Of a DNA stretch of 64,000 bases, positions 10,328-18,739 are shown in pieces; the stretch's first letter is position 1; every line of letters starts with the position of its first letter. A model generated the notes under the pieces. That model saw only the letters and a list, made by a program, of their open reading frames with translations, searched no databases and was not told the DNA's origin. The position numbers were made by a program, and so were the translations under genes. Source of the DNA: Bosea sp. ANAM02 (GTDB taxonomy: Bacteria; Pseudomonadota; Alphaproteobacteria; Rhizobiales; Beijerinckiaceae). The stretch is taken from the NCBI RefSeq assembly GCF_011764485.1, contig NZ_AP022848.1, forward strand, positions 4,492,001 to 4,556,000, in the 5' to 3' direction.

Positions 10328-10430
10328 ATCGGAGGGTTCCGGAACCCCAGGACAGGCCCCGGTTCCGGGTTTCGCCCGGCCCGGACGGCGGGGGTTCGAC
10401 AACAACCTCACGAGATGATCTGAGCCCATC

Positions 10431-11318
10431 ATGTTCGAGCTTCTAGGCGTTCCGCCGCAGGCGCTGTTCGGTCAGGTCCTTCTCGGCCTGATCAACGGCT
10501 CGTTCTACGCCATCCTCAGCCTCGGGCTGGCGGTGATCTTCGGGCTGCTCAACATCATCAACTTCACCCATGGCGCGCAGTACATGATGGGCGCCTTCGT
10601 CGCCTGGATGTGCCTGAACTATCTCGGCATCAACTACTGGGCTGCGCTGCTGCTGGCACCGATCATCGTCGGCGCGACCGGCATCGCGATCGAGCGCCTG
10701 CTGCTCAAGCGCATCGCCCATCTCGACCATCTCTACGGGCTGCTGCTGACCTTCGGCCTGGCGCTGATCATCCAGGGCCTGTTCCGCAACCAGTACGGCT
10801 CGTCGGGCCTGCCCTATGCCATCCCGCCGCAACTCGCCGGCGGACAGAACCTCGGCTTCATGTTCCTGCCGAACTACCGCGCCTGGGTGATCGTCGCCTC
10901 GCTCGTGATCTGCCTCAGCACATGGTTCCTGATCGAGAAGACCAAGCTCGGGGCCTATCTGCGGGCCGCGACCGAGAACCCGACGCTGACCCAGGCCTTC
11001 GGCATCAACGTGCCGCTGCTGGTGACGCTGACCTATGGCTTCGGCGTCGCGCTCGCGGCCTTCGCCGGCGTGCTCGCCGCGCCGATCTATTCGGTCAACC
11101 CGAACATGGGCGGCGACCTGATCATCGTCGTCTTCGCGGTGGTCGTGATCGGCGGCATGGGCTCGATCATGGGCGCCATCGTCACCGGTTTCTCGCTCGG
11201 GCTGATCGAGGGCCTGACCAAGGTGTTCTACCCTGAAGGCGCGGCGACCGTGATCTTCGTCATCATGGTGCTGGTGCTGCTGGTGAAGCCGGCCGGCCTG
11301 TTCGGCCGTGCGGCCTGA
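10431..11318 (+). CDS. livH: Branched-chain amino acid-type ABC transporter permease (LivH-like)
   Basis: 295 residues, almost entirely hydrophobic with about eight membrane segments. The N-terminal LLGLINGSFYAILSLGLAVIFG and NFTHGAQYMMGAF are diagnostic of LivH/BraD permeases. YGFGVALAAFAGVLAAP and VVIGGMGSIMGAIVTGFSLGL are the conserved C-terminal segments. It forms the translocation channel with LivM, and the gene lies 22 bp before livM. Confidence 0.92.
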   Translation: MFELLGVPPQALFGQVLLGLINGSFYAILSLGLAVIFGLLNIINFTHGAQYMMGAFVAWMCLNYLGINYWAALLLAPIIVGATGIAIERLLLKRIAHLDHLYGLLLTFGLALIIQGLFRNQYGSSGLPYAIPPQLAGGQNLGFMFLPNYRAWVIVASLVICLSTWFLIEKTKLGAYLRAATENPTLTQAFGINVPLLVTLTYGFGVALAAFAGVLAAPIYSVNPNMGGDLIIVVFAVVVIGGMGSIMGAIVTGFSLGLIEGLTKVFYPEGAATVIFVIMVLVLLVKPAGLFGRAA

Positions 11319-11340
11319 CGCGCAAGCAAGGACTGAAGAC

Positions 11341-12333
11341 ATGACCGACCTTGCCTCGACCGATGCATCCGCCAGCGGCCGCGCGCTGAGCGAAACCGAC
11401 GACAGCACGGCACGCCTGCACCGCAACCTGTTCATCGCGATCGCGGCGGTGCTCGTGGTCGCACCCTTCGTCGCCTACCCCGTCTTCGTGATGAAGGTGC
11501 TGTGCTTCGCGCTGTTCGCGCTCGCCTTCAATCTTCTGCTCGGCTATGGCGGCCTGCTCTCCTTCGGCCATGCCGCCTATTTTGGCATGGCGAGCTATGT
11601 CAGCGCCTATACCGCCAAGCACTGGGGCCTGACGCCGGAGCTTGCGATCCTGCTCGGCACCGCCGTCAGCGCGGTCCTCGGCCTCGTCTTCGGCGCGCTC
11701 GCCATCCGCCGCCAGGGCATCTATTTCGCGATGATCACGCTGGCGCTCGCCCAGATGGTATTCTTCTTCTCGCTGCAGACGCCACGCTTCACCGGCGGCG
11801 AGGACGGCATCCAGGCCGTGCCGCGCGGCAAGTTCCTCGGGCTGATCAGCCTTGCCGACGACCGCGCCCTCTACTGGCTCGTCGCCGCCATCTTCCTGGG
11901 CGGGCTCCTGCTGATCTACCGCGTCATCCACTCGCCCTTCGGCCAGGTCTGCAAGGCGATCCGCGACAACGAGCCCCGCGCCATCTCGCTCGGCTACCGC
12001 GCCAACCAGTACAAGCTGATGGTCTTCGTGCTCTCGGCGACGCTGGCCGGCCTCGCCGGCGCGACAAAGGCCATCGTCTTTCAGCTGGCATCGCTCACCG
12101 ACGTCTATTGGACCATGTCGGGCGAGGTCGTGCTGATGACGCTGGTCGGGGGCTTAGGCACCGTCTTCGGCCCGATCGTCGGCGCCATCGTCATCGTCGC
12201 GATGCAGAACTATCTCGCCACGCTCGGCGCCTGGGTCACCGTCGTCCAGGGCGTGATTTTCGTGCTCTGCGTCCTGCTCTTCCGCGAGGGCATCGTCGGC
12301 GTCATCGCCAAAGCGATCAAGAAGCCGCTTTGA
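11341..12333 (+). CDS. livM: Branched-chain amino acid-type ABC transporter permease (LivM-like)
   Basis: 330 residues from the ATG at 11341 (MTDLASTDASASG); the frame opens at 11308, but that stretch overlaps livH. A polar N-terminus of ~30 residues is followed by multiple membrane helices. The LivM landmarks are FALAFNLLLGYGGLLSFGHAAYFG, FGALAIRRQGIYFAMITLALAQM and MTLVGGLGTVFGPIVGA. It is the last gene of the liv-type operon and is followed by a palindromic repeat. Confidence 0.92.
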   Translation: MTDLASTDASASGRALSETDDSTARLHRNLFIAIAAVLVVAPFVAYPVFVMKVLCFALFALAFNLLLGYGGLLSFGHAAYFGMASYVSAYTAKHWGLTPELAILLGTAVSAVLGLVFGALAIRRQGIYFAMITLALAQMVFFFSLQTPRFTGGEDGIQAVPRGKFLGLISLADDRALYWLVAAIFLGGLLLIYRVIHSPFGQVCKAIRDNEPRAISLGYRANQYKLMVFVLSATLAGLAGATKAIVFQLASLTDVYWTMSGEVVLMTLVGGLGTVFGPIVGAIVIVAMQNYLATLGAWVTVVQGVIFVLCVLLFREGIVGVIAKAIKKPL

Positions 12334-12346
12334 TACCATGACAGAG

Positions 12347-12450
12347 CGTCATTCTCGGGCGTAGCGAAGCGGAGACCCGAGAATCTCCGGATACGAAGAA
12401 GCCGGAGCCTCCTTCGGCTGGAGATGCTCGGGTCAAGCCCGAGCATGACG
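12347..12450. repeat. Diverged intergenic palindromic repeat (family A-like)
   Basis: CGTCATTCTCGGGC at the left and GCCCGAGCATGACG at the right are imperfect inverted ends. Internal stems include TCTCGGGC with CCCGAGA, and GAAGCCGGAG with CTCCTTCGGCT. It lies between the converging livM and the isochorismatase-like gene and may terminate both. Confidence 0.65.
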
Positions 12451-12467
12451 GCGAGGGTGATAAGAAG

Positions 12468-12998
12468 CTACCGGATCAGCTTCGAGACCGTGCGGAACTG
12501 CGGATGCTCGGCGCTCCGCAGCCATTCGAACAGCACCATTTCGGTGGTGACGATCTCGGCGCCCTGGCTCGCCATGCGCTGCAACGCGATCTCGCGCGAG
12601 ATCGGCACGCGCGAGCCGATCGCATCGGCGACCACGACGACGCGGCGGCGGTGCTCCAGCAGCGTCAGCACTGTCTGACCGACGCAGACATGCGCTTCGC
12701 AGCCACAGATCACCAGGTCGCGATCTCCTGCCACGGCCTCGAGGAAGGCAGGCTCGGCGCAGGCGTCGAAGCTCATCTTCGTGATGGCCGGCGCGACCTG
12801 CGTCAGTGCCGGCACCGTCGCGCCGAGACCGCGCGGGTACTGCTCGGTCAGGACGGCGGGCACATCGAGCAGGCGCGCCGCCTCGGCGAGGCGGCCGGCA
12901 TTGAGCAGGACCGCCGCGCCGTCATGGATCGCCGGCATCAGCTTCTCCTGGAAGTCGATGACGACCAGCATGGCCTGTTTTGCGGTGAGCAGCGGCAT
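12468..12998 (-). CDS. Isochorismatase-like cysteine hydrolase
   Basis: 176 residues with the full catalytic triad of the family: Asp15 (VVIDFQEKL), Lys74 (AITKMSF) and Cys105 (CEAHVCV). Members hydrolyse amide or ester bonds in substrates such as nicotinamide, isochorismate, biuret or ureidoacrylate. The compact size and the C-terminal EIALQRMASQGAEIVTTEMVLFEWL resemble the YcaC/nicotinamidase-related branch, whose substrates are mostly unknown. It is divergent from a MarR regulator with only 130 bp between, so it may be that regulator's target. Confidence 0.85.
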   Translation of the reverse strand: MPLLTAKQAMLVVIDFQEKLMPAIHDGAAVLLNAGRLAEAARLLDVPAVLTEQYPRGLGATVPALTQVAPAITKMSFDACAEPAFLEAVAGDRDLVICGCEAHVCVGQTVLTLLEHRRRVVVVADAIGSRVPISREIALQRMASQGAEIVTTEMVLFEWLRSAEHPQFRTVSKLIR

Positions 12999-13093
12999 GA
13001 TCGGCCTGTCCTCCTGGCGCCGTCCGGGAGCTTCGCAGCGCCCCAGGGCGCCGCTCCGTCAACCCGCGTGGAATCTGTTCAATACAGCTTGGC

Positions 13094-13116
13094 TTGACTT
13101 GCCTAACGGCAGTCAA
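13094..13116. promoter_or_regulatory. Candidate MarR operator overlapping a -35-like hexamer
   Basis: TTGACT (13094-13099) and AGTCAA (13111-13116) are perfect inverted arms. GCC and GGC extend the symmetry inward, offset by one base. The left arm doubles as a consensus -35 box reading toward the MarR gene at 13129. MarR dimers commonly bind such ~20-bp palindromes and repress themselves and a divergent gene. Confidence 0.5.
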
Positions 13117-13128
13117 CATGCAGACAAC

Positions 13129-13575
13129 ATGGACGGCAAACCGATCGTTCCCTTCGCGACGACGCTGCATGTGCGCGACCATTGCCTGTGCCTGCATGTG
13201 CAGCGCGCGGCGCGGGCGCTGGCGCGGCGCTTCGACGAAGCCTTGCGTCCGGTCGGGCTGACCAACGGCCAGTTCTCGCTGATGATGGCGCTGAACCGCC
13301 CCGTCCCGGCCACGTTCGGCCCGGTCGCCGAGCTGCTGGCGATGGACCGCACGACGCTCACCGCCGCGCTCAAGCCGCTGCAGCGGCGCGGCCTCGTCGC
13401 CGTCGCGATCGATCCGACCGACCGCCGCGGCCGCCTGCTCACGCTGACGGAGGACGGCATGGCCCTGCTCGCGGCGGCCGTGCCGATCTGGCAACGGACG
13501 CATGAGGCGATCGAGGCCGCCATGCCCGGCGGCGCGCCGGCAACCTTGCGCGATACCTTGCCCAGGCTGGGCTGA
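13129..13575 (+). CDS. MarR-family transcriptional regulator
   Basis: 148 residues from the ATG at 13129 (MDGKPIVPFATTLHV), just after the palindrome at 13094-13116. The winged-helix core is seen in LTNGQFSLMMALNRP, VAELLAMDRTTLTAALKPLQRRGLVA and the wing VAIDPTDRRGRLLTLTEDG. The N-terminus has HVRDHCLCLHVQRAARALARR with two cysteines (Cys-x-Cys), a possible redox or thiol-sensing site by analogy with OhrR/DUF24-like regulators; this is inference. Neighbours suggest control of the divergent hydrolase and the downstream efflux pump. Confidence 0.85.
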   Translation: MDGKPIVPFATTLHVRDHCLCLHVQRAARALARRFDEALRPVGLTNGQFSLMMALNRPVPATFGPVAELLAMDRTTLTAALKPLQRRGLVAVAIDPTDRRGRLLTLTEDGMALLAAAVPIWQRTHEAIEAAMPGGAPATLRDTLPRLG

Positions 13576-13695
13576 GCTGCGGCAGCTTGTCCCGCCTGCG
13601 CCGCAGGGCCGCCCCGCCAACACGCCGCTGGCGCATGGCGCGCGCCGGGACTACCCTCCAGCCATTCCTCAGACGCAAGCAAGATCACAATCGCC

Positions 13696-15189
13696 ATGGA
13701 CAAGCGGCTCGACGCCCCAGCCCAGGCCGCGGCCATGACGCCCGCGGACATCCGCTCGGTCCTGATCGGCGTCATGCTGGCGATGTTCCTCGCCGCGCTC
13801 GACCAGACCATCGTCGCGACCGCGCTGCCGACGATGGGGCGCGAGCTCGACGACGTCACGCATCTCTCCTGGATCGTCACGATCTACCTGCTGGCCTCGA
13901 CCGCGGTGACGCCGCTCTACGGCAAGCTCGCCGACATCCATGGGCGGCGGGTGACGCTGCTCGCCGGCATCGTGGTCTTCGTGATCGGCTCGATCGCCTG
14001 CGCGCTGGCCCCTTCGCTCTGGCTGCTCGTCCTCGCGCGCTTCGTGCAGGGGCTCGGCGGCGGCGGGTTGATCGCGCTGGCCCAGACCATCGTCGGCGAC
14101 ATGGTGCCGCCCAGGGAGCGCGGACGCTATCAGGTCTATTTCGCCAGCGTCTTCATGTCCTCCTCGCTGCTCGGCCCGGTGCTCGGCGGCTTCCTCGCGG
14201 AAAAGCTGCACTGGTCGGTGATCTTCTGGATCAACCTGCCGCTCGGGCTCGGCGCCCTCTGGATGTCGAGCGAAGCCCTGAAGCGGCTGCCGCGCCACGA
14301 GCGCCCGCACAAGCTCGACGTGCTCGGCGCCATGCTGATGACACTGGCGACGGTCTCGCTGCTGCTCGCCCTGTCCTGGGGCGGTACCGCCTATCCCTGG
14401 GTCTCACTGCCGATCGCCGGCCTGGTCGGCGCCTCACTGGTGCTCTGGGGGCTGTTCGCCTGGCGGCTGCGCCGGGCGGCCGAGCCCCTGATTCCGCTCG
14501 ACCTCTTCGGCAATCGCGTCGTCCGACGCGGCACGGTGGCCGCCGGCTTCGGCATGGGCACGTTTATCGGCCTGACCATCTACCTGCCGCTCTATTTCGA
14601 GACGGTGATGGGCCTGAGCGCCACCCATTCCGGCCTCGGCCTGCTGCCGCTGACCTGCGGCACCGTTCTCGGCGCGACCAGCTCCGGCCGGGCGATGTCG
14701 CAGCTCACCCATTACAAGCGCGTGCCACTGGCCGGGCTCTTCGTCGCGATGGCCGGTGCGGCGGTTCTGGGCGCTTTCTCCGGGCAGATTTCGCTCCTGC
14801 CCTTCTGCGTCATCCTGGCGATCGTCAGCATCGGCTTCGGCACATTGCTACCCGTCGCGACGGTCTCGATTCAGAATGCCGTGCAGGCGCATCAGCTCGG
14901 GACGGTGACGGCGGTGGCCAATTTCTTCCGCCAGATCGGCGGGGCGCTGATCGTCGCGGTGTTCGGCGCGATCGTGCTCGGCGGCGTCGGTGGGGTCGGC
15001 GCCCAGCTCTCGCCGGAGGCGCTGAAGCTCGGCACCGTCGACCGGCAGACCATGGTCATGCTGTTCCGCTATGTCTTCGGCGCCGCCAGCCTCGGCTTCG
15101 CGCTGGCCTGGCTGTCGCTGGCGCGCATGCAGGAACTGCCGCTGCGCGGACGCGCCGTCGAGGCAGCCAAGGCCATCGGCGGCGAATAG
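13696..15189 (+). CDS. MFS multidrug efflux transporter, DHA2 (EmrB/QacA-like) 14-TM family
   Basis: 497 residues with about 14 membrane segments. Motif D1 appears as LDQTIVATALPTM (residues ~36-48), motif A as GKLADIHGRRVTL, and motif C as GPVLGGFLAE. These are drug:H+ antiporter signatures. No EmrA-like adaptor gene is adjacent, so it probably acts alone at the inner membrane. It follows the MarR regulator by 120 bp in the same direction, which suggests MarR-controlled export of a toxic compound. A much longer frame (13587-16247) in another register is spurious. Confidence 0.9.
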   Translation: MDKRLDAPAQAAAMTPADIRSVLIGVMLAMFLAALDQTIVATALPTMGRELDDVTHLSWIVTIYLLASTAVTPLYGKLADIHGRRVTLLAGIVVFVIGSIACALAPSLWLLVLARFVQGLGGGGLIALAQTIVGDMVPPRERGRYQVYFASVFMSSSLLGPVLGGFLAEKLHWSVIFWINLPLGLGALWMSSEALKRLPRHERPHKLDVLGAMLMTLATVSLLLALSWGGTAYPWVSLPIAGLVGASLVLWGLFAWRLRRAAEPLIPLDLFGNRVVRRGTVAAGFGMGTFIGLTIYLPLYFETVMGLSATHSGLGLLPLTCGTVLGATSSGRAMSQLTHYKRVPLAGLFVAMAGAAVLGAFSGQISLLPFCVILAIVSIGFGTLLPVATVSIQNAVQAHQLGTVTAVANFFRQIGGALIVAVFGAIVLGGVGGVGAQLSPEALKLGTVDRQTMVMLFRYVFGAASLGFALAWLSLARMQELPLRGRAVEAAKAIGGE

Positions 15190-15305
15190 GAGGAAAGCCG
15201 AGCGTCATACCCCAGCGAAGCAAGGCAGGGCATCGCCGGACGAGAGAGCGCTGGTTTCCCGGATGCCCGGGTCAAGCCCGGGCAAGACGCTTCAGGGCCG
15301 CGACC

Positions 15306-16148
15306 TCAGTCGCGCAGCAGCTCGTTGATGCCGGTCTTGGAGCGCGTCTGCGCGTCGACCGTCTTGACGATGACGGCGCAGGAGAGCGCCGGGCCCGGCG
15401 TGCCGTCCGGGAAGGGCTTGCCCGGCAGCGAGCCCGGCACCACGACCGAATAGGGCGGCACCTTGCCGACATGGACCTGGCCGGTGGCGCGGTCGACGAT
15501 CTTGGTCGAGGCCGAGATGAAGACGCCCATCGAGAGCACCGAGCCCTCGCCGACGATCACACCCTCGACGACCTCGGAGCGTGCGCCGATGAAGCAGTTA
15601 TCCTCGATGATGGTCGGGTTGGCCTGAAGCGGCTCGAGCACGCCGCCGATGCCAACGCCGCCCGAGAGATGCACGTTCTTGCCGATCTGGGCGCAGGAAC
15701 CGACCGTCGCCCAGGTGTCGACCATGGTGCCGCTGTCGACATAGGCGCCGATATTGACGAAGGACGGCATCAGCACGACGCCCGACGCGATGAAGGAGCC
15801 CTTGCGAGCGGCGGCCGGCGGCACGACGCGGAAGCCGGCGGCGCGGAAGCGGTTCTCGCCCCAGCCCTCGAACTTGGAGGGCACCTTGTCCCAGAACACG
15901 GCCTCGCCCGGACCATTGGCCATGATGACGTTGTCGGTGAGGCGGAAGGAGAGCAGCACCGCCTTCTTGAGCCACTGATGCACGATCCAGTCGGCACCCT
16001 GCTTCTCGGCGACGCGGGCCTGACCGGCATCGAGCATCTCGATCGCCTGCTCGACGGCTTCGCGGACGGCGCCTTTGGTCTGGACGCCGATCTCGGCCCG
16101 GTTTTCCCAGGCGGCGTCGATGGTCTGGTTGAGATCGGCGAGGGACAT
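15306..16148 (-). CDS. dapD: 2,3,4,5-tetrahydropyridine-2,6-dicarboxylate N-succinyltransferase
   Basis: 280 residues, the standard DapD length. The N-terminal helical region ([20 protein letters not shown]) leads into a left-handed parallel beta-helix of hexapeptide repeats. That helix includes [34 protein letters not shown] and [31 protein letters not shown]. The enzyme succinylates tetrahydrodipicolinate in the succinylase branch of lysine and meso-diaminopimelate synthesis, so it is likely essential. It is 61 bp downstream of cobF on the same strand. No other lysine genes are nearby. Confidence 0.96.
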   Translation of the reverse strand: MSLADLNQTIDAAWENRAEIGVQTKGAVREAVEQAIEMLDAGQARVAEKQGADWIVHQWLKKAVLLSFRLTDNVIMANGPGEAVFWDKVPSKFEGWGENRFRAAGFRVVPPAAARKGSFIASGVVLMPSFVNIGAYVDSGTMVDTWATVGSCAQIGKNVHLSGGVGIGGVLEPLQANPTIIEDNCFIGARSEVVEGVIVGEGSVLSMGVFISASTKIVDRATGQVHVGKVPPYSVVVPGSLPGKPFPDGTPGPALSCAVIVKTVDAQTRSKTGINELLRD

Positions 16149-16209
16149 CGGGTGGCTCCGGCGCTTCCAGAAGGATCGGCGCGAGCGATGGCGGATGCAG
16201 GCGGCTGCG

Positions 16210-16968
16210 TCAAGCCGGACGGCGGCGCAGCAGATAGGTATCCATGATCCAGCCGTGCCGGGCGCGGGCCTCCGCCCTCACCGCGGCGATCTCGGCCGAG
16301 AGCTCTGTGAGCGGGCCGGCGCGCAGGATTTCGTCGGGCGTGCCGAGATAGGCGCCCCAGAAGATATCGAGCCCGGCCGGATCGATCCTGCCGAAAGTCT
16401 GTTCGCCGTCGAGCATGACGACGACGCTGTCCTGATCGGCCGGGAAGCCCGCCGCAAGCCGGCGGCCGGTGGTGATCAGGATCGGCGCGCCGATCGTGTT
16501 GAGCGGAATGCGGTGGCGCGCGGCCAGCACCTGCACGCTGCTGATGCCGGGATAGACCTGCCAGTCGAGATCGAAGCCGGAAGCGGCCACGCGCTCCATG
16601 ATGCGCAATGTGGAATCGTAGAGCGCCGGGTCGCCCCAGACGAGCAGCGCGCCGGTCTGCCCATCCTGCAATTCGGCTTCTAACAGGGCACGGTAGCGCG
16701 CAGCGATGCGCTCGTGCCAGTCGTCGACCACGCCGTGATAGTCGTTGCCGGCCTCGGCCCGGCGCGGGATCGCGACGGGAACCGTGCGATAATCCGGCTT
16801 GCGGATGAAACGGGCGCAGATCGCCTCGCGCAGGGCGCGAAGGGCCCCTTTTTCCTCGCCCTTGTCGGGGATGAACAGGATATCGGCGCGGTTCAGCGCC
16901 TCGATCGCCTCGACCGTCATGTGGTCGGGATTGCCGGCCCCGATGCCGATGATGAGGATGTTGCGCAT
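16210..16968 (-). CDS. cobF: Precorrin-6A synthase (deacetylating)
   Basis: 252 residues from the ATG at 16968 ([18 protein letters not shown]); a 10-residue extension to 16998 is possible but lacks support. It is a tetrapyrrole methylase-fold enzyme that methylates C1 of precorrin-5 and extrudes the acetyl group, and it is specific to the aerobic pathway. Signatures are [37 protein letters not shown] and [19 protein letters not shown]. It sits ~13 kb from the main cobalamin operon and on the other strand, between dapD and two unknown genes. Confidence 0.93.
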   Translation of the reverse strand: MRNILIIGIGAGNPDHMTVEAIEALNRADILFIPDKGEEKGALRALREAICARFIRKPDYRTVPVAIPRRAEAGNDYHGVVDDWHERIAARYRALLEAELQDGQTGALLVWGDPALYDSTLRIMERVAASGFDLDWQVYPGISSVQVLAARHRIPLNTIGAPILITTGRRLAAGFPADQDSVVVMLDGEQTFGRIDPAGLDIFWGAYLGTPDEILRAGPLTELSAEIAAVRAEARARHGWIMDTYLLRRRPA

Positions 16969-17020
16969 GCCGCTCCGCCGTTCGCGGCGGCTTAGCATGC
17001 CCTCTAAGCAGAATGCGAGA

Positions 17021-17356
17021 TCAGGCCCGGCCGAGCACGGCCATGCGGGCGAGGTCGGTCTGCGGCGTCGCGTTCAGCGCCAGCGCCGCCTGAAGCGCCT
17101 CCAGATCCGCCTGGAGGCGCGGAAGCCAGCCGCAAGGGCATGGCTGGTCACCGCAATGAGCATCCGCCACCTCTCCGTAGACAGAACCGACCGCTGCCGC
17201 CGCCAGCTCGATCAGGGTGAGCGGCGGCAGGCGAGTATCGTGGAGCGCGGCGCAAAAAGCTGTCATGACCGCTTCCCGGAGCTCGGCCCGGGCGGTCTCC
17301 AGCGATTCGGCGCTCCCCTGATCAGGCTGCACGGTCGATGCCTTTGATGGCGGCAT
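17021..17356 (-). CDS. Hypothetical protein with Cys-rich CGDQPCPCGW motif
   Basis: 111 residues, family not recognised. The protein is mostly predicted helical, with ETARAELREAVMTAFCAALHDTRLPPLTLIELAAAAVGSVYGEV. It has a compact cysteine cluster, HCGDQPCPCGW (around residues 67-77), with three Cys in seven residues plus an adjacent His, which could bind a metal or form disulfides. The C-terminal part (LQADLEALQAALALNA) is a short amphipathic helix. It overlaps the upstream gene by 35 bp, so the pair is probably one operon. There is no signal peptide or membrane segment. Confidence 0.55.
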   Translation of the reverse strand: MPPSKASTVQPDQGSAESLETARAELREAVMTAFCAALHDTRLPPLTLIELAAAAVGSVYGEVADAHCGDQPCPCGWLPRLQADLEALQAALALNATPQTDLARMAVLGRA

Positions 17357-17642
17357 GGAGGCGGCGCTGCGGCCCTTGCAAGGGCTTGGGTTCGCGCGGG
17401 AGTTCGGGCCCCTGCAGGGGTTTGGGGCCCTGCTCGGGCAAGGTCACGACCAGCAGATCGACAAGGCGCTGCATGCGCGGCGGCAGAGCCGCATCGGCGT
17501 CGGGATCGCCCGGCCCCTTGGCCAATGCGAGCGCGCGTCGCAATTCCGGCCGGCTCGCCCCGGTGCGGACGATCTCGCGGATGATGATCTCGTCGATACG
17601 GCCGATCGCGGCCGCGACATCGACCTCGGTGACGCCACCCAT
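17322..17642 (-). CDS. Hypothetical protein with KPLQGP repeats
   Basis: 106 residues, family not recognised. The first 60 residues look folded and acidic to helical (VDVAAAIGRIDEIIIREIVRTGASRPELRRALALA). The second half is proline-rich and carries KPLQGP twice, separated by ELPREP. GGAG lies about 8 bases before the ATG. It is the first gene of the two-gene unit and is preceded by an AT-rich palindrome at 17723-17750. A regulatory or adaptor role is conceivable, but the sequence does not establish one. Confidence 0.5.
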   Translation of the reverse strand: MGGVTEVDVAAAIGRIDEIIIREIVRTGASRPELRRALALAKGPGDPDADAALPPRMQRLVDLLVVTLPEQGPKPLQGPELPREPKPLQGPQRRLHAAIKGIDRAA

Positions 17643-17722
17643 TCGGTTTCTCCGCCGGCTGATTCACTGATCGCGGGGGAGAGATAGGCGCGTCGACGAT
17701 TCTATGCAAGCCTTTGTTATTA

Positions 17723-17750
17723 CTACGTAAATAGAACTATTTTAATGTAG
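17723..17750. promoter_or_regulatory. AT-rich imperfect palindrome upstream of the unknown gene pair
   Basis: CTACGTAAATAG (17723-17734) and CTATTTTAATGTAG (17737-17750) form an imperfect inverted repeat in a markedly AT-rich patch (about 17711-17750) within GC-rich DNA. It lies ~80 bp upstream of the gene ending at 17642 and is a plausible promoter/operator. The rest of the 292-bp gap holds the double palindrome at 17836. Confidence 0.4.
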
Positions 17751-17835
17751 GCAGCTACTCTCGCCCGCAGGCGTGACGGCATCATGACGCCGCTAAGGAG
17801 GCAACGTAGCCTTCGTCCCGAAGAGCCGCGACGCG

Positions 17836-17912
17836 CGTCTCGAAGGATGCTCCAGAGCCTCCTGAAGCATCCTTCGAGACGCCATTCCCAAGGGAATGGC
17901 TCCTCAGGATGA
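17836..17912. repeat. Nested palindromic repeat, family B copy 1
   Basis: CGTCTCGAAGGATGC (17836-17850) and GCATCCTTCGAGACG (17867-17881) are perfect 15-bp arms. They are followed by a small stem (CATTCCC/GGGAATG) and the tail CTCCTCAGGATGAGGGC, which matches the right end of the repeat at 58181-58294. It lies upstream of the unknown gene pair and downstream of the glyoxalase-like gene. Confidence 0.75.
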
Positions 17913-17934
17913 GGGCTCGGAGAATAATCAGCGG

Positions 17935-18714
17935 CTAGAGGTCGCGGACGATTTCCAGGCTGGCACCGTGGGTAAGATCTTCGTCCAGCCGGGCATCGTC
18001 GGGGCCGTAGAAGGAGATGGCTTGAGCGCCCTGCCCACGACGGACGAGATGCTCACCGATGCTGGCCGCGGCCGGGCCTTGCGCCTCGGCAAGCGATAAG
18101 GTCTGCCGGCCGATACGGAACTGCGCGAGCCCGAAGCCGAGGCCGGGAACGCCGCCAATGGCGACCGGTTCCCGCCCGAGCACGGCCCGGTAGCGGGCGA
18201 CCGAGGTCGCGAGGTCCTGCACCGCCACAGTGACACCGGCGACGCCCGTCACGCCATTGGCGTGGCGACGGGCCGCCCCTTCGGGCACGCGCAAGCTGCG
18301 GGCCGTGACATCGGTGCAGAGGAACGGGATATCGGGCTCGGGCGGGCGGGCCGAGCGCCAGGCGATGCGCGTGCCGTCCGGCTGGAGCCGGCCGCCATCG
18401 ATCGGGCCGTCCATGACAATGCCGGCGGCCCGCGCGCGGGCGAGGTCGGCATCGAGATCATCCGGCAGCACGGCATAGTCGACGAGGCCGGGGCCGGCGC
18501 GGTCGAGCACCTGCCACCAGCGGAAATCCGGCACCGGCCGCGGGAAGGCGATGATCTCCAGATAAGCACCATCCTCGAACACGACCAGCGCGTTGCGCGA
18601 GCCGCGCGGATGCTCGCCGCCGGGCAGCACCGTGAAGCCAAGCGCGGCGTAGTCGCGGACGGCCGCGTCGAGATCGGTTACGGCGATGACGATATGGTCG
18701 ATCGAAAGCGGCAT
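17935..18714 (-). CDS. VOC / glyoxalase-like domain protein
   Basis: 259 residues with two vicinal-oxygen-chelate modules. The N-terminal one begins MPLSIDHIVIAVTDLDAAVRDYAALGF and has AYLEIIAF, and the second begins VTGVAGVTVAVQDLATSVARYRAVLGREP. The first module resembles the glyoxalase-like domain found in many proteobacterial proteins of unknown substrate. The metal-ligand pattern is incomplete by eye (His at residue 7, Glu in AYLEIIAF), so catalysis is not assured. It is co-directional with, and 25 bp downstream of, the TRAP binding protein. Confidence 0.8.
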   Translation of the reverse strand: MPLSIDHIVIAVTDLDAAVRDYAALGFTVLPGGEHPRGSRNALVVFEDGAYLEIIAFPRPVPDFRWWQVLDRAGPGLVDYAVLPDDLDADLARARAAGIVMDGPIDGGRLQPDGTRIAWRSARPPEPDIPFLCTDVTARSLRVPEGAARRHANGVTGVAGVTVAVQDLATSVARYRAVLGREPVAIGGVPGLGFGLAQFRIGRQTLSLAEAQGPAAASIGEHLVRRGQGAQAISFYGPDDARLDEDLTHGASLEIVRDL

Positions 18715-18739
18715 GGTTCTCGTCCCGTCAATGCTGGTT

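Noticed and set aside
15203..15292. Possible further copy of repeat family A
   Set aside because: GCGTCATACCC and GGGCAAGACGC are only weak mirror ends with poor internal pairing, so it is not listed as a feature.
13587..16247. An 886-codon plus-strand frame
   Set aside because: It runs through the efflux pump in another frame and antisense through dapD; its product is Arg-rich low-complexity sequence without domains.
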